Origin: Hypoxylon rubiginosum
Lineage: Eukaryota > Ascomycota > Sordariomycetes > Xylariales > Hypoxylaceae
Length of the DNA: 64,000 bases
NCBI GenBank assembly: GCA_902806565.1
Contig: CADCXA010000006.1
Span: forward strand, 620,001 to 684,000
Direction: 5' to 3'
Shown: piece after piece, positions 1 through 9,496 of the stretch
How positions within the stretch are numbered: the stretch's first letter is position 1
How the letters are laid out: each line of letters opens with the position of its first letter
Notes under the pieces: generated by a model
Databases searched by the model: none
What the model was told of the DNA's origin: nothing
The model's input: the letters and a program-made list of their open reading frames with translations, nothing else
Position numbers and translations under genes: made by a program

Positions 1-888
1 ATGATGGCCTTCGCCGCCGTGTACCAGGTCCCCATGGTGGGCGCCGACACGTGCGGGTTCGGCGACAACACGACGGAGCAGCTGTGCGCGCGGTGGACCG
101 CGCTCGGCGCCTTCTCCCCCTTCTTCCGCGTCCACAACAGCCTCGACTCCATCTCCCAGGAGCTGTACCGGTGGGAGAGCACGACAGCCTCCGCGCGCAA
201 GTTTCTCGACATCCGCTACCGCCTGCTCGACTACATGTACACGGCCATGCACGCGCAGACCGCCGACGGCACGCCCATGGTGAATCCGCTCTTCTTCGTC
301 TACCCGGAGGACAAGAGCACGTACGCGCTCGACCTGCAGTACCTCCTGGGGCCCGCGCTGCTCGTCGCGCCCGTGACCGAGGAGAACAGCACGGCCGTGG
401 ACGTGTACCTGCCCGACGACGTCTTCTACGACTGGTACACGCACGAGAAGGTCGTCGGCGAGGCGAAGGCCGTCACGGTCACGGACCAGGAATGGACGGA
501 CCTGCCGCTGTACCTGCGGGGCGGCGTCGTCGTGCCGGTGCGCGCCGAGTCCGCGGCGACGACGACGGAGCTGCGCGGGAAACCCTTCGAGATCCTGGTG
601 CCCGTCGGTAAAGACGGCACGGCGAGCGGGAGCCTGTACCTGGACGACGGCGTTAGTCTTGTGCAGGCGGGGACGAGCGAGATCCGGTTTGCTTATGCGG
701 ACGGCGTGCTCACGGTCAACGGCACGTTCGGGTACGCGGCGGAGGGGGTAAGGATCTCGAAGGTGACGGTCCTCGGGGTCGATGGTGGGAAGGGCGGGTG
801 CAAAAAGCGGGCGGCTAAGGATATTGTTACGGTGGAGGTGGATAGGCCGCTCACGGAGGCATTTACTATTGAGGTTGTTAAGAAATAG
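1..888 (+). CDS. GH31 alpha-glucosidase, 3' part (gene cut by window edge)
   Basis: The 295 codons open at base 1 and end at a TAG at 886-888. They read as the C-terminal third of a glycoside hydrolase family 31 enzyme. The segment GADTCGFGDNTTEQLCARW followed by GAFSPFFRVHN (residues about 14-46) is the conserved second GH31 signature, with the substrate-contacting RxH. The later part (LLGPALLVAPV, then LPLYLRGGVVVPV) is the usual distal beta-domain. The catalytic nucleophile region (WxDMNE) lies upstream, outside the window, so activity cannot be judged. GH31 enzymes of this type hydrolyse terminal alpha-1,4-linked glucose from maltose or starch fragments, usually outside the cell in fungi. 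The Met at base 1 is probably internal. Third codon positions are strongly G/C until about 650, then become mixed toward the stop. Confidence 0.93.
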   Translation: MMAFAAVYQVPMVGADTCGFGDNTTEQLCARWTALGAFSPFFRVHNSLDSISQELYRWESTTASARKFLDIRYRLLDYMYTAMHAQTADGTPMVNPLFFVYPEDKSTYALDLQYLLGPALLVAPVTEENSTAVDVYLPDDVFYDWYTHEKVVGEAKAVTVTDQEWTDLPLYLRGGVVVPVRAESAATTTELRGKPFEILVPVGKDGTASGSLYLDDGVSLVQAGTSEIRFAYADGVLTVNGTFGYAAEGVRISKVTVLGVDGGKGGCKKRAAKDIVTVEVDRPLTEAFTIEVVKK

Positions 889-2579
889 ATTACAGCTTAG
901 ATATGAGGAAAAGAAGAGAATAAGACATTATATATAATGTATATACTATTTACGATTTTATATATATAAATTCAGTCACATATCTCAATTTTAGTCTTAG
1001 TCTGTAACACGGTTCTCACCAGCTCTGTTTACAAGTTGTAGAGGTTACAGATTATCATCTCGCGACTCTTCTAGTTATATCATCGCTTCTTAGTACATAT
1101 TTATTCGGCAGTTGTAACTATCTACTCTCCAATTGATCAGTGCTTTCAGAATGCCGAAAATTTAGGAGATGCAGGCTTTAAGGGGTTCAGGGGGTGGCGA
1201 AGCAAGACACGCAAAGAAAAAGAGACGACAAACTAAATTCCAAAAACAAATCGATTATAAATTTTACCATCATGAACCCCTCACTATTAATGAAAAAGAT
1301 CTAGGCGTACATGATACTTAAGGTATATATATTATTTTGTCACCGATTTGTCACTGTCGCGTGACCTGCCTTCGACGTAAACCATCGGGAGAGGCGAAGT
1401 TCCTGGGCCAATTACCTAATTTCATAAATTGGACTGGCCGTCCCGGAGGCTGCCCCATGGGGTTGTGTGCTGATATACCTGGGGAAACCATGCTTTCGAC
1501 ACCGAGGATGCCATTGTTTGGGCTTTTTGTGGATCGAGTCTCGACCCTCTCTACACCGACGAGGTTTCAATTTCGGGGGGTTATGATTGGAGAAAATTTG
1601 AGGACTTGTCATCTGTACTGAATTCTAGATCTCACATTATGTAACATGGTTCAGATGGACAAGAATCAGACGTGCATAGTACCTAGGTAGTTGATGTTGA
1701 GTCGTAGTAGAAATACTAGAGTCTCCTATTCATGTAACTCAGAAGTTGTATGCACAGAGAAGGTGTACAGGCTTGGGTTCCAATCGTATAAGAAGAGAGA
1801 AAGATGTAGATATGCAGTTGAGATACTAAGATAGATATTAATCTTGTTAATCGGTATCGTGACAAGACCCAGACAGATGGAAGAAGGACCCGGATACGGC
1901 CGAGGATGAAACGAGAGGTCGTGTTTGTCCTACCAGGTACCTGTCTGCGAATGTATTACGTTCGCACCACTCGTGCTATTCGCAACATTCGCAGCATTCG
2001 CAGCATTCGCAGCATTCGCAGTTAGTTGCCTTAGGTACAGGTCGATAAGTACTTTAAATTCTTCCTTTACCGATCAATACGTTTCTAACAGCACGAGATT
2101 GTGGCCGTACAGGTACCTACCTAAATGCCTACCTTTAGGGCGTAGAGGAATAATTACACCAATCCCATTGTGGCTCCTAATTGGACCACGATTGTCCTTG
2201 TGCCTGTTGCCGTTGCCGTTTGGCAAACAACCTCAGACCCGCGACTGCCTGCAACTGCCTCTGCAAGTAACCCATCCCAAAATTTCTTAAATAGGCCAAA
2301 CAAAGCTGTCGACTCGGGAACACGAGTACAAGAGCACCTCCACTAGTCGTTAGTCGTGCCTTCCCCAGTAACCAGAAGCCACGGCCGTTTCCCGTCGCTA
2401 CCTACCTACCTGGTTGGTGCTTTACTGGAATCAACCTATTCTACGTCTAATCTTTTTTTCTTTTTCCTTTTCTAACAATCACAAACCTCTTCCTCATATT
2501 TCTCGACTTGGCCGCCCACCACCGCGTCTCTCAGCCCACTACATCGTGTAGTATTGGCTTCGGCGCACACAACTCGCCA
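889..2579. other. AT-rich intergenic region
   Basis: This 1.7 kb between the alpha-glucosidase stop and the next gene is AT-rich with scattered stops in all frames. Two open frames (1337-1621 plus, 1925-2290 plus) have no recognisable domain; the second is open only because of a 9-bp tandem repeat. I see no RNA gene or mobile element. The stretch 2300-2570, just before the next gene, is pyrimidine-rich and may hold its promoter and leader. Confidence 0.6.
1978..2020 (+). repeat. 9-bp tandem repeat (GCATTCGCA)
   Basis: About four and a half copies of the 9-bp unit GCATTCGCA run head to tail, the first copies slightly diverged. Because 9 is a multiple of 3, the repeat keeps a frame open and creates a spurious Phe-Ala-Ala run in translation. 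It is a simple minisatellite in the intergenic region. Confidence 0.9.
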
Positions 2580-3969
2580 ATGATGGATAACGCTTTGGGT
2601 CCCAGTTTTGACATCTCAAATGGCACCTGCTTTTACATGGAAAACTCTCTAGCTACGGTTGACTATATTCCCTGTGGCAATGTCGCCGTTGGCAGTAATT
2701 GGCAATGCTGCGTCGCCGGAGACATTTGCGTAGAGGAGAATGCCTGTCGTAGCCCTGGCGGACGTAAGTATCCCCTAAGCTGTTCCAGAGCACTTCAATA
2801 TCAAATATAGCGTGCTAACCAAGGAATTCCTTTCCGTAGCTAGCTCCTATTATCTGGCCGGCTGTACTGATCCGTCTTTCGGGTCGAACCAGTGCCCGGA
2901 CAAGGGGGACTTCGGCTCCCAGCAATACGTACCTCTAGTGGACTGTAACGACGATTACTCGGGATGCTTCTCAGAGAAGGATGCGCCTGGAGACGACGGC
3001 GACGACCCGCCGTGCACGTGCGATCCAAAGTCGGTGCTTTTCAGTAACCCCTTTATGGAATCCATCGCACTTCTTCCCTCGTCGCTAGGCGGATCCATCT
3101 CGTGGTATGATGGCATGGAGCCCACGCCTACTAGTAGCCATAGTAGCCCTAGTAGCTCGCCGAAGCCTAAGGTCACGTCAACTTCAACCTCAACTTCTGC
3201 TTCTCCGACGCATAGCCCGACGCATAGCCCGACGCAAACCTCGTCCAGCTCCTCATCTGACACCCGAGCAACCGATAGCTCGACCTCGACTCCGGCTTCG
3301 ACGCTATCCTCGGGTTCTTCAGTTGAGCCGCTACCGACAACTACGGTCTCACCCGACGGCACGCCTGTGGTTTCAGAATCCGGTACCCCTGACTCGTCTA
3401 CTACCTCTGGATCGTCACCCTCTACTGCCATGTATATCGGCGTCGGTGTTGGAGTGAGCGTTGGTGCCATTCTCATCGGATGCCTCTTGTACCTAGCGCT
3501 TCTCTTGCGCAAACGAAAGAGAATGAGACAGAACGACAACGATTCTGACCCGATGGCTTATCTGGGTCAGCCCACCATCCCTGTTCTCCCCCCTGCGCCT
3601 CCTGGAAATGACGAATACCCGACCGGCACCGCGTTCTCTGCCTTCCGACCCGAGCTAGCTGCTGAAGGACCGAAGAAAGGGGGAGCCTCTATGATCACCA
3701 CTTCTTCCGGCCCGAACTCGCCAGGATCGTCATTGGCTCACCAACCCCAGTCCCCGCAGCAGCCGCCGCAGCGACAGTACCAAGCGTATAACCCCATCGT
3801 CCACGGCAATTACGCTGAACGTCGAGAGAGTGCTCGAAGCGCATCCGAGGTCGCCGGCTCCGTATCTTCCTCCAGCCCGAAGCCGCAAGAGCACGGCCAA
3901 CAGGGCAATCAAAGCCCCGCACCGGCGGAGCTGTCAACTCCAACTCACATTCACGAGCTAGCGGGTTGA
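2580..3969 (+). CDS. Cys-rich single-pass membrane protein, conserved fungal family of unknown function
   Basis: Two exons, 2580-2763 and 2840-3969, join across a 76-nt phase-1 intron (GTAAGT at 2764, branch GTGCTAAC, acceptor CGTAG at 2839) to give 437 residues. ATGs at 2580 and 2583 are the first in frame. The N-terminal half holds a Cys-rich module: NGTCFYMEN, a CC pair, then LAGCTDPSF after the splice, and DPPCTCDP. A Ser/Thr/Pro-rich stretch follows with repeated SPTHSPTHSPT units, likely O-glycosylated. One membrane helix (about residues 258-280, IGVGVGVSVGAILIGCLLYL) is stopped by RKRKRMR, and a disordered tail follows. The layout resembles fungal surface sensors of the Mid2/WSC type, but the Cys module is different, so sensor function is only inference. 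No classical signal peptide is visible at the chosen start; the helix may act as anchor, or an upstream exon may be missed. Confidence 0.82.
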
Positions 3970-4427
3970 GGAGCGCTCAGCGCTTCAAGGATATGTTGAG
4001 GTACGATAATAGGGAGGGATAAAAAGTTCATGGCACTGTTTTTGCGTTTTTTTACAATCGGGGTCTAATGCATGGCACTGCGAATGTTTGCTTAGCTATC
4101 ACGGAATCAAGTACCCCGGCTTTTGTGTTGTTGTAAGGTAGTCCGACGTCAAGACGTCAAGGCATCGCGAATGATTGGCCAAACCTCAGTCTGACACGGC
4201 CTAGTTGCATAAACTGGCTAGATGAATTGATCTGAAGGTTGATGATATTCATCCAACTCCTCTTTCTTACGCTACTTTCTTGTGATAATGCACTACTCGT
4301 CCTAAGCTCAACATTGGTGGTTTGATACTGGAGTTGAAGTAGGCATATATGGATGGCGGTTTGATTCGGCAGCTCCGTTTACCTTCCCAACCTTACCAGA
4401 CGTTTGTAGCAGTTCGTTAATCGAACC
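3970..4427. other. Intergenic region
   Basis: The 458 bp between two same-strand genes hold no ORF of note, repeat or RNA gene. They should contain the terminator of the membrane-protein gene and the promoter of the hydrolase, but no specific site can be named. Confidence 0.6.
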
Positions 4428-5709
4428 ATGGCGAATAATATCAGAGCAAACGCTTCTACCCTTCATCGGAGAGAAGTTTTCTACATCGGCGGGCAATATG
4501 TACCTGATAACAACGGCGAGTATACGCTACAGGGGCAGATGTATGTCGAGAGGCTTCTACCCGAGGAAACGCCAAGCAGAGAGTTCCCGATCGTGTTCAT
4601 TCACGGATCTACTAGGTCCGGCACGGTAAGTCTTCTGGGTTTCTTTCTACATTACACGTACACCGATATTTATGCACCAACCTAGGTGCATACCTTCCAT
4701 GCGGATCTATTCATACTAACGCGAAACCAGGACTGGCTCACCAAGCCGGACGGACAGCCGGGCTGGGCCTCGTACTTCCTGAGCCGGGGCTTCGAGTGCT
4801 ACCTCGTGGACCTGCCGTTCCGCGGCCGGAGCCCGTGGCACCCGGGCAACGGCAGCATGATCGACTACCCGGCTGAGCCCATCCAGACCATGTTTACGGC
4901 CTGCAAGGACTTCGGCACGTGGCCCCAGGCTAAGCTGCACACCCAGTGGCCCGGGCCCGGCACCATGGGCGACCCCGTCTTCGACCAGTTCTATGCGTCC
5001 GGCCTGCCGATCGTCAGCGACGTTGTGCTGCAGGAGACGGCGTCCCAGGTAAGTTTTGTCTGCTTCTACAGAGTAAAGGTATTTTTTACCCAAGTCATAT
5101 AACGTCTTCTACCTAAACAAGGCCGCCTGCGCCGCGCTGCTCGACCGCATCGGCAAGCCGGCCGTCCTCGTCGGCCACTCGGCCGGCGGGCCCGTCCCCT
5201 GGCTCGCGGCCGACGCCCGCCCGGACCTGGTAAGGATGATCGTCGCGCTCGAGCCCGCGGGGCCGCCGTTCTTCAAGGTCGGCATAAAGTCCGGGCCCAG
5301 CGCGCCGTGGGGGGTCGCGAACGCGCCGATGACGTACGACCCGCCGGTCGGGGATCCGGCGACGGATTTTGTGAAGGCGGTGGTAAAGGGGCCGGGGCCG
5401 GGGCTCATGGATTGCGTCTTGCAGGCGGAGGGGGAGGGGGAGGGGGTGGAGGCGACAGCGCCGCGGAGGCTGGTGAATCTAGTTGGTGTGAGGGTGCTGG
5501 TCGTTACGGCGCCGGCGTCGTATCACGCGCAGTACGACTGGGCCACCGTTAGGTACCTGACGCAGGCCGGGGTCGCGAGCGTGGAACACTTGCGGCTGGA
5601 GGAGAGGGGCATATTGGGGAACGGTCATATGATGTTCATGGAGAAGAATAGCGACGAGGTGGCGGAGGAGATCGTGAGGTGGATTGATGGGTATAAAAGA
5701 ACGGAGTAA
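4428..5709 (+). CDS. Alpha/beta hydrolase, secreted-esterase-like fungal family
   Basis: Three exons: 4428-4625, 4731-5048 and 5122-5709. The introns are 105 nt (branch TACTAAC near 4713, acceptor at 4730) and 73 nt, both phase 0, giving 367 residues. The oxyanion-side motif FIHGSTRSGT ends exon 1, and exon 2 starts DWLTKPDG and carries VDLPFRGRSPW. The nucleophile elbow GHSAGG has Ser192, and a late GNGHMM supplies the probable catalytic His341. The family hydrolyses ester or related bonds; the substrate is unknown. No signal peptide is seen at this start. The middle of the gene (about 4740-5500) has almost only G/C at third codon positions, while both ends are mixed. A poly-Glu-Gly stretch near residues 267-275 comes from a GGGGGAG-type run and is probably a loop insertion. 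Confidence 0.9.
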
Positions 5710-5797
5710 AAAGGGGGCCAATTTTAACACACCCTTTCAGTTAATGGACAAGTGAGTCTAAAATTGAAATCGATCGTCGCGCCAAGGGTTTGACAGC

Positions 5798-6360
5798 GGA
5801 CCATAAGACCTAAAACCGCCAACCCCGCCAATTCCAAAAGGTCCGTATTTTTATTAAAGGATACTGTGATTTTAACACCGTATTTGCCCTATAATTACAG
5901 GGCAATGGCCCTGTAATTTAGGCCGTATTTTTATTGCCCACACACTATGGTTTTAACACTATACGCAGCCCTGTCACTAATTTTACAGCCCTGTCACTTA
6001 TTATACAGCCCTGTCATTCTACAGCCCTGTCATTTTACAGCTCTGTCATTCTACACAAAGCCCTACCAGCTCACTGTAATTACAGTGATACACGCCCTAT
6101 AATACGCTATAAATACAGCGGATAATTTTAAAATCTAGGTGCCTTATAAGGCGTATGCGCTATAAATTACAAGGCATAGGCAATGTTAGCACCACAATGT
6201 CCAAGGAATAAAGGTATGGACCTTTAGGACCTATATTATAAGGCTATTGCCTTGTAATTATAGGGCAAATACAGTGCTAGAACCACAGTATTCAATAATA
6301 AAAATACGGACAGTTAGGAATTGGCGGGGTTGGCGGTTTTGGTTCTTATGGTCCACCCTA
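5798..6360. mobile_element. Foldback MITE-like element with terminal inverted repeats of roughly 115 bp
   Basis: The left end (5798 onward, starting GGACCATAAGACC) is matched in inverted orientation by the right end (up to 6354, ending CTTATGGTCC). The match runs through the shared block CCGCCAACCCCGCCAATTCC, then GTCCGTATTTTTATT, ATACTGTG and GTATTTGCCCTATAATTACA, so each arm is about 115 bp with scattered differences. The element has no coding capacity and holds further short hairpins (GCCCTATAATTACAGGGC) and a tandem repeat. It therefore looks like a non-autonomous DNA transposon. The flanks GGTTTGACAGC (5787-5797) and GGTTTCGCAGC (6361-6371) agree at 9 of 11 bases and may be an aged target-site duplication; if so, the right boundary is 6360. 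Long arms and a 9-11 bp duplication would suit a Mutator-like origin, which is inference. Confidence 0.82.
5965..6052 (+). repeat. Imperfect tandem repeat, unit about 17-21 bp (ACAGCCCTGTCATT)
   Basis: Five imperfect copies of a unit centred on ACAGCCCTGTCA, itself partly palindromic, lie inside the foldback element. Spacing between copies varies slightly through AT-rich filler. Such internal arrays are common in non-autonomous elements. Confidence 0.8.
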
Positions 6361-6815
6361 GGTTTCGCAGCAGGTATTGTACGCCGTCGGGTCCTAGTAT
6401 TTACTCCGTCCAGTGTTGCTTGCCAGCCAAGGACTATATGTGCGCGGCGTCTGCGGTTCATGTTGCCTTACCGGTGTGGAAACCGGCGAGTAAGATGTTT
6501 GTCGATCGCGCAGGTGGCGAAAAAGGCAGCTGGCGAAATGGTGGCTTTCACGATATCTTGGCCTTGGCCGGGTATCTGATTCTAACAGGCCAGACAGAAA
6601 TACCTACTCCGTGTGCTAGGGGCTGCCTAGCTCAAGCCACAATGACTTGAATCGTATCAATGACAGCAGCAAGGCTGCTAAGCCTATTTTAGCTACATGT
6701 GCAACCGTCTCCCGAGTCCCTGGCGTCCTAGCGCGAGATACATGGCAATACGTCGTTGGATGTCAGCCCTAAGAGCATTTGGCCCAAGCAAGAAATCCCG
6801 TGTTATTTCTACTGC
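6361..6815. other. Intergenic region downstream of the MITE-like element
   Basis: No gene, RNA or repeat is recognised here. The overlapping open frames lack coding character. The next gene (minus strand) ends at 6816. Confidence 0.5.
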
Positions 6816-8440
6816 CTAGTTTATTGTTCTTGCTCTCGTATACGAGTTTCCCTCTGTAGTCTGATCTACCGCAGCTCGTGCTTGAGGGGGTATTCGGATG
6901 GCACTAGACTCCTTTTTCAGTTGCGCATGGTAATCTTCGTCGACAGATTCAAGTTCGTTATAGACAGCCCACCCATCGTCTACCCGACCGGACTGAGAAT
7001 GGTGAGTCCTGTGTACCAGGGACCTCAAGCATACCGTTTTCCCCTTAGGATTCTGGGACACCCGCTCTTCTGGAATACCGTGAAGCTCGTTTGGCTTGGA
7101 GGGCCCATCAGGACCACGATTTCGACCGAACGTGACAACCTTGACCAGCCAAACCCACCACTGCGTTTTAGTTAGACCATTGAATACAACGCACACTATC
7201 GGCATGCAACTACAAATGATGCCAACATTAAGTTCAGCCGCTCTAAGAAAGACATCGTCAGTTCGGCTGTTTTACCGCCACATGGGGAGGTACCTTCGGA
7301 AGACGTCGGCGTGACACTTACGTGAATGCGTAATTCAAAGCGGCCAGCCATGTAGTGTCGCCAGAGTCGAGCATTAAAAACCGATAGACTGTAGAAAGGA
7401 TAGAGAAAGCGCAGGCTCTTCGGAACAAATGTCAGCATCAAGCACCACGCCTGCAAATCCCAGAGAAACGACACATAACATACAGTAGTCCCGTGAGGAA
7501 GATGCAGCACACGCCGATTTTCCGTCTTAGTGCGAGTCGAACATTGAGAGTCAGGCCCACCGGGATGGCGAGCAAGTAGAAATCCGTGACGACGCTGAAA
7601 ACGCCCATCGTGACCCAAAGTGGCTTCTGTGGTACTGTGCAGCCGTCATCCGGGTCGAAGGTGTCGAGAGGCATTTCCGGCGTGTTTCCGTCTGCGATGG
7701 GCGGAGCGCATATCCCAATATTCACGAGGAGGATTATCAGATAAAATAGGAGGATCACTATGAGTGAAACCCATATGAGGGTCTTTGCACCTCTTGCCGG
7801 TCTGAAGATGCGAAGGTAGAGGGCTTGGAGCGCGGATTTCAGGAACATGGAGGCGAGGGCGTAAAGACAGTTGTTGACGAGGGTTAACTGATATTTATGT
7901 CAACGGAAATCAAATAATGCTGGAGTCGGAAAGCCGTACTGCCAGGTTTTCATGAGTGTTGAGTTCGTGGACCGGCACATCCCATTGATGGGGGCCAAGC
8001 GGGTTCCCGAATTCTACCAAAAGTGAGCTTTGAGCTTTCGCGTGTGGTGGTGGCCACATCGTGAGATACGAACTGTAGAATGTTACTGCGCAGAAACCAG
8101 TGACGGTAAGCTAGCATCAACTGGTTAGCTGCTTTCATCTCGAAATAATAGATAGTCAGTACTAACCGCGGCGGCAAGACAGAGGACTTAAGACACTGCC
8201 ATATTAGCACGCATCCTTTAGTGATTATGAGGTCGAAAACTTGCGATCGTCCACGCCAAAACTGTGCGTCACCCAGAGGCGAGTGTATATGCGCAAAGAC
8301 AGAAAACAGTACATGAGCCCTAGGGTTAGGCCTGTAATCACCCTCGAAGCCGCGGCTGTTGACGGTGGGTCGACGAAGTTAGGCATCACGCCAGGCGGAG
8401 GCGTCAAGCTCGATTTCAGGGTATGGTCGAGACCAAACAT
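6816..8440 (-). CDS. Rhodopsin-like integral membrane protein (fungal seven-helix family)
   Basis: I rebuild six exons (coding order): 8440-8245, 8186-8167, 8110-7940, 7887-7484, 7417-7322 and 7242-6816, giving 437 residues. The introns are 58 nt (8187-8244, GC-AG donor GCAAGT), 56, 52, 66 and 79 nt. Every joint restores family text: VTHSFGVDD + LLCLAAA + LTVTGFC, GPHQWDVPV, VNNCLYALASMFLKSALQ, LLACAFSIL, DTTWLAALNYAFT + AAELNVGIICSCMP. This pattern (NFVDPPS start, G-x-HQWDVP, the IGICAPP region, DTTW, E-x-NVGIICSCMP) is the fungal 'rhodopsin domain' family of plasma-membrane proteins, related to Pth11-like receptors. Ligand and partners are unknown, and no retinal Lys is claimed. Exon 2 is only 20 nt. 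A 42-nt stretch in the last exon (GTATGC..TCAG) could be an optional in-frame intron. Confidence 0.88.
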
Positions 8441-8793
8441 GTTCGATCTGTACGGGTACGGTTGAGTTTTGCGTAGAAATTGGTATCATCCTAAAAGATT
8501 GCAATTTCAAGGCATATAAGGGTGTTCGGAAAACGATGGTAAGGCATCTCACGATCCGGCTGCCCTTTATGGAGCATTGGAAATATGGAGAGAAAATGTG
8601 TCACAGCAAGGACTTTAGGCATTCGCCGAGGAGTTACTAAATACATATGCACCAGACAGGTGTCTGACGTAAAAGTGAACGCCTCTTGGCAGATTCCCGT
8701 CCCCGAGACATGCAGAGAAGCCCCAACACAGCCTTGATCTTGGTGTTACACGATGCAGGCTCCTAGTAGCCCTACATACAACCTACGCCATCC
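8441..8793. other. Intergenic region
   Basis: No gene, repeat or RNA is supported. It lies upstream of the rhodopsin-like gene and should include its promoter; no specific site is identifiable. Confidence 0.5.
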
Positions 8794-9249
8794 TCAGTTC
8801 AAATATAACTCTTGGCCATCGGAGTCCGTCTTCCCGTCATTCGTGAAGGGCAGCTCGTAGGCCGGTGGAACGCCCGGGTGAAAAGGCATATCAGATTCGT
8901 GATCCCTAGGTTCGTACAGGCAGCCGTCATTCAACGTTGCATATACGCCTAATTCGGAAGAGTTAGGTGTCCCGGTTCTTCCCAATGATGTTACTGGACG
9001 TTCACGAGGTACGTGAGGTGATAACACGCCAACACTAAGTTTAGAATCTAGGACAGTTCCAACATCTATCTTCTCACGTCGAGTCACGGAAATCATTCTA
9101 GTACCTAGAACAGAATCTCCTCCGCAGAAAGTAGAGCTAGGGGCGGCCTCACAGGTTATGTACGACCCGAGAGGATTGCAAGGGGCAAGAAAGGGAAACA
9201 AGGCCGACAAGTGCCAATTGGATGTTTTACGGGCATTATGAGAGTTCAC
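8794..9249 (-). CDS. Uncertain ORF, possible 3' exon of a decayed or unmodelled gene
   Basis: A 151-codon minus-strand frame opens with GTG and has an internal ATG about 50 codons in (MISVTRREK). The C-terminal 100 residues look like a hydrophilic tail rich in Ser, Pro, Asp and Glu (RPVTSLGRTG, HPGVPPAYELPF), of the kind seen in cytoplasmic tails of fungal membrane proteins. No domain is recognised and I could not build a convincing upstream exon. A second minus-strand frame (9246-9434) is adjacent but has no coding character I trust. This may be a fragment. Confidence 0.25.
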   Translation of the reverse strand: MNSHNARKTSNWHLSALFPFLAPCNPLGSYITCEAAPSSTFCGGDSVLGTRMISVTRREKIDVGTVLDSKLSVGVLSPHVPRERPVTSLGRTGTPNSSELGVYATLNDGCLYEPRDHESDMPFHPGVPPAYELPFTNDGKTDSDGQELYLN

Positions 9250-9496
9250 GTTGTATGAACACCTAACTCACTACTCGATACATGCTTGCTCTTGTATTGG
9301 AGGACCTCTTTTGTGGATCGACTTCGCCTAGGCCTCCAGCACTTCGTCGTATGCTGAATTATCACCCTTAAACCAGCTCCAACACGGGTAACCCTTTCGA
9401 TGGCGGGTGGGCAAGGTGAGGATGCAGCTATCATAGTTTTGACTGCTAGCGCGCTTCTCCTTTGAAAAGTAACCGACGAGGTGATAACCTAGGCCA

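Noticed and set aside
2955..3539. 194-codon minus-strand frame rich in Val and Glu
   Set aside because: It is the antisense of the Ser/Thr-rich repeat region of the membrane-protein gene and has no independent support.
5898..6058. CRISPR-like spacing of repeats
   Set aside because: Copies are imperfect, almost without unique spacers, partly palindromic and lie inside a eukaryotic foldback element.
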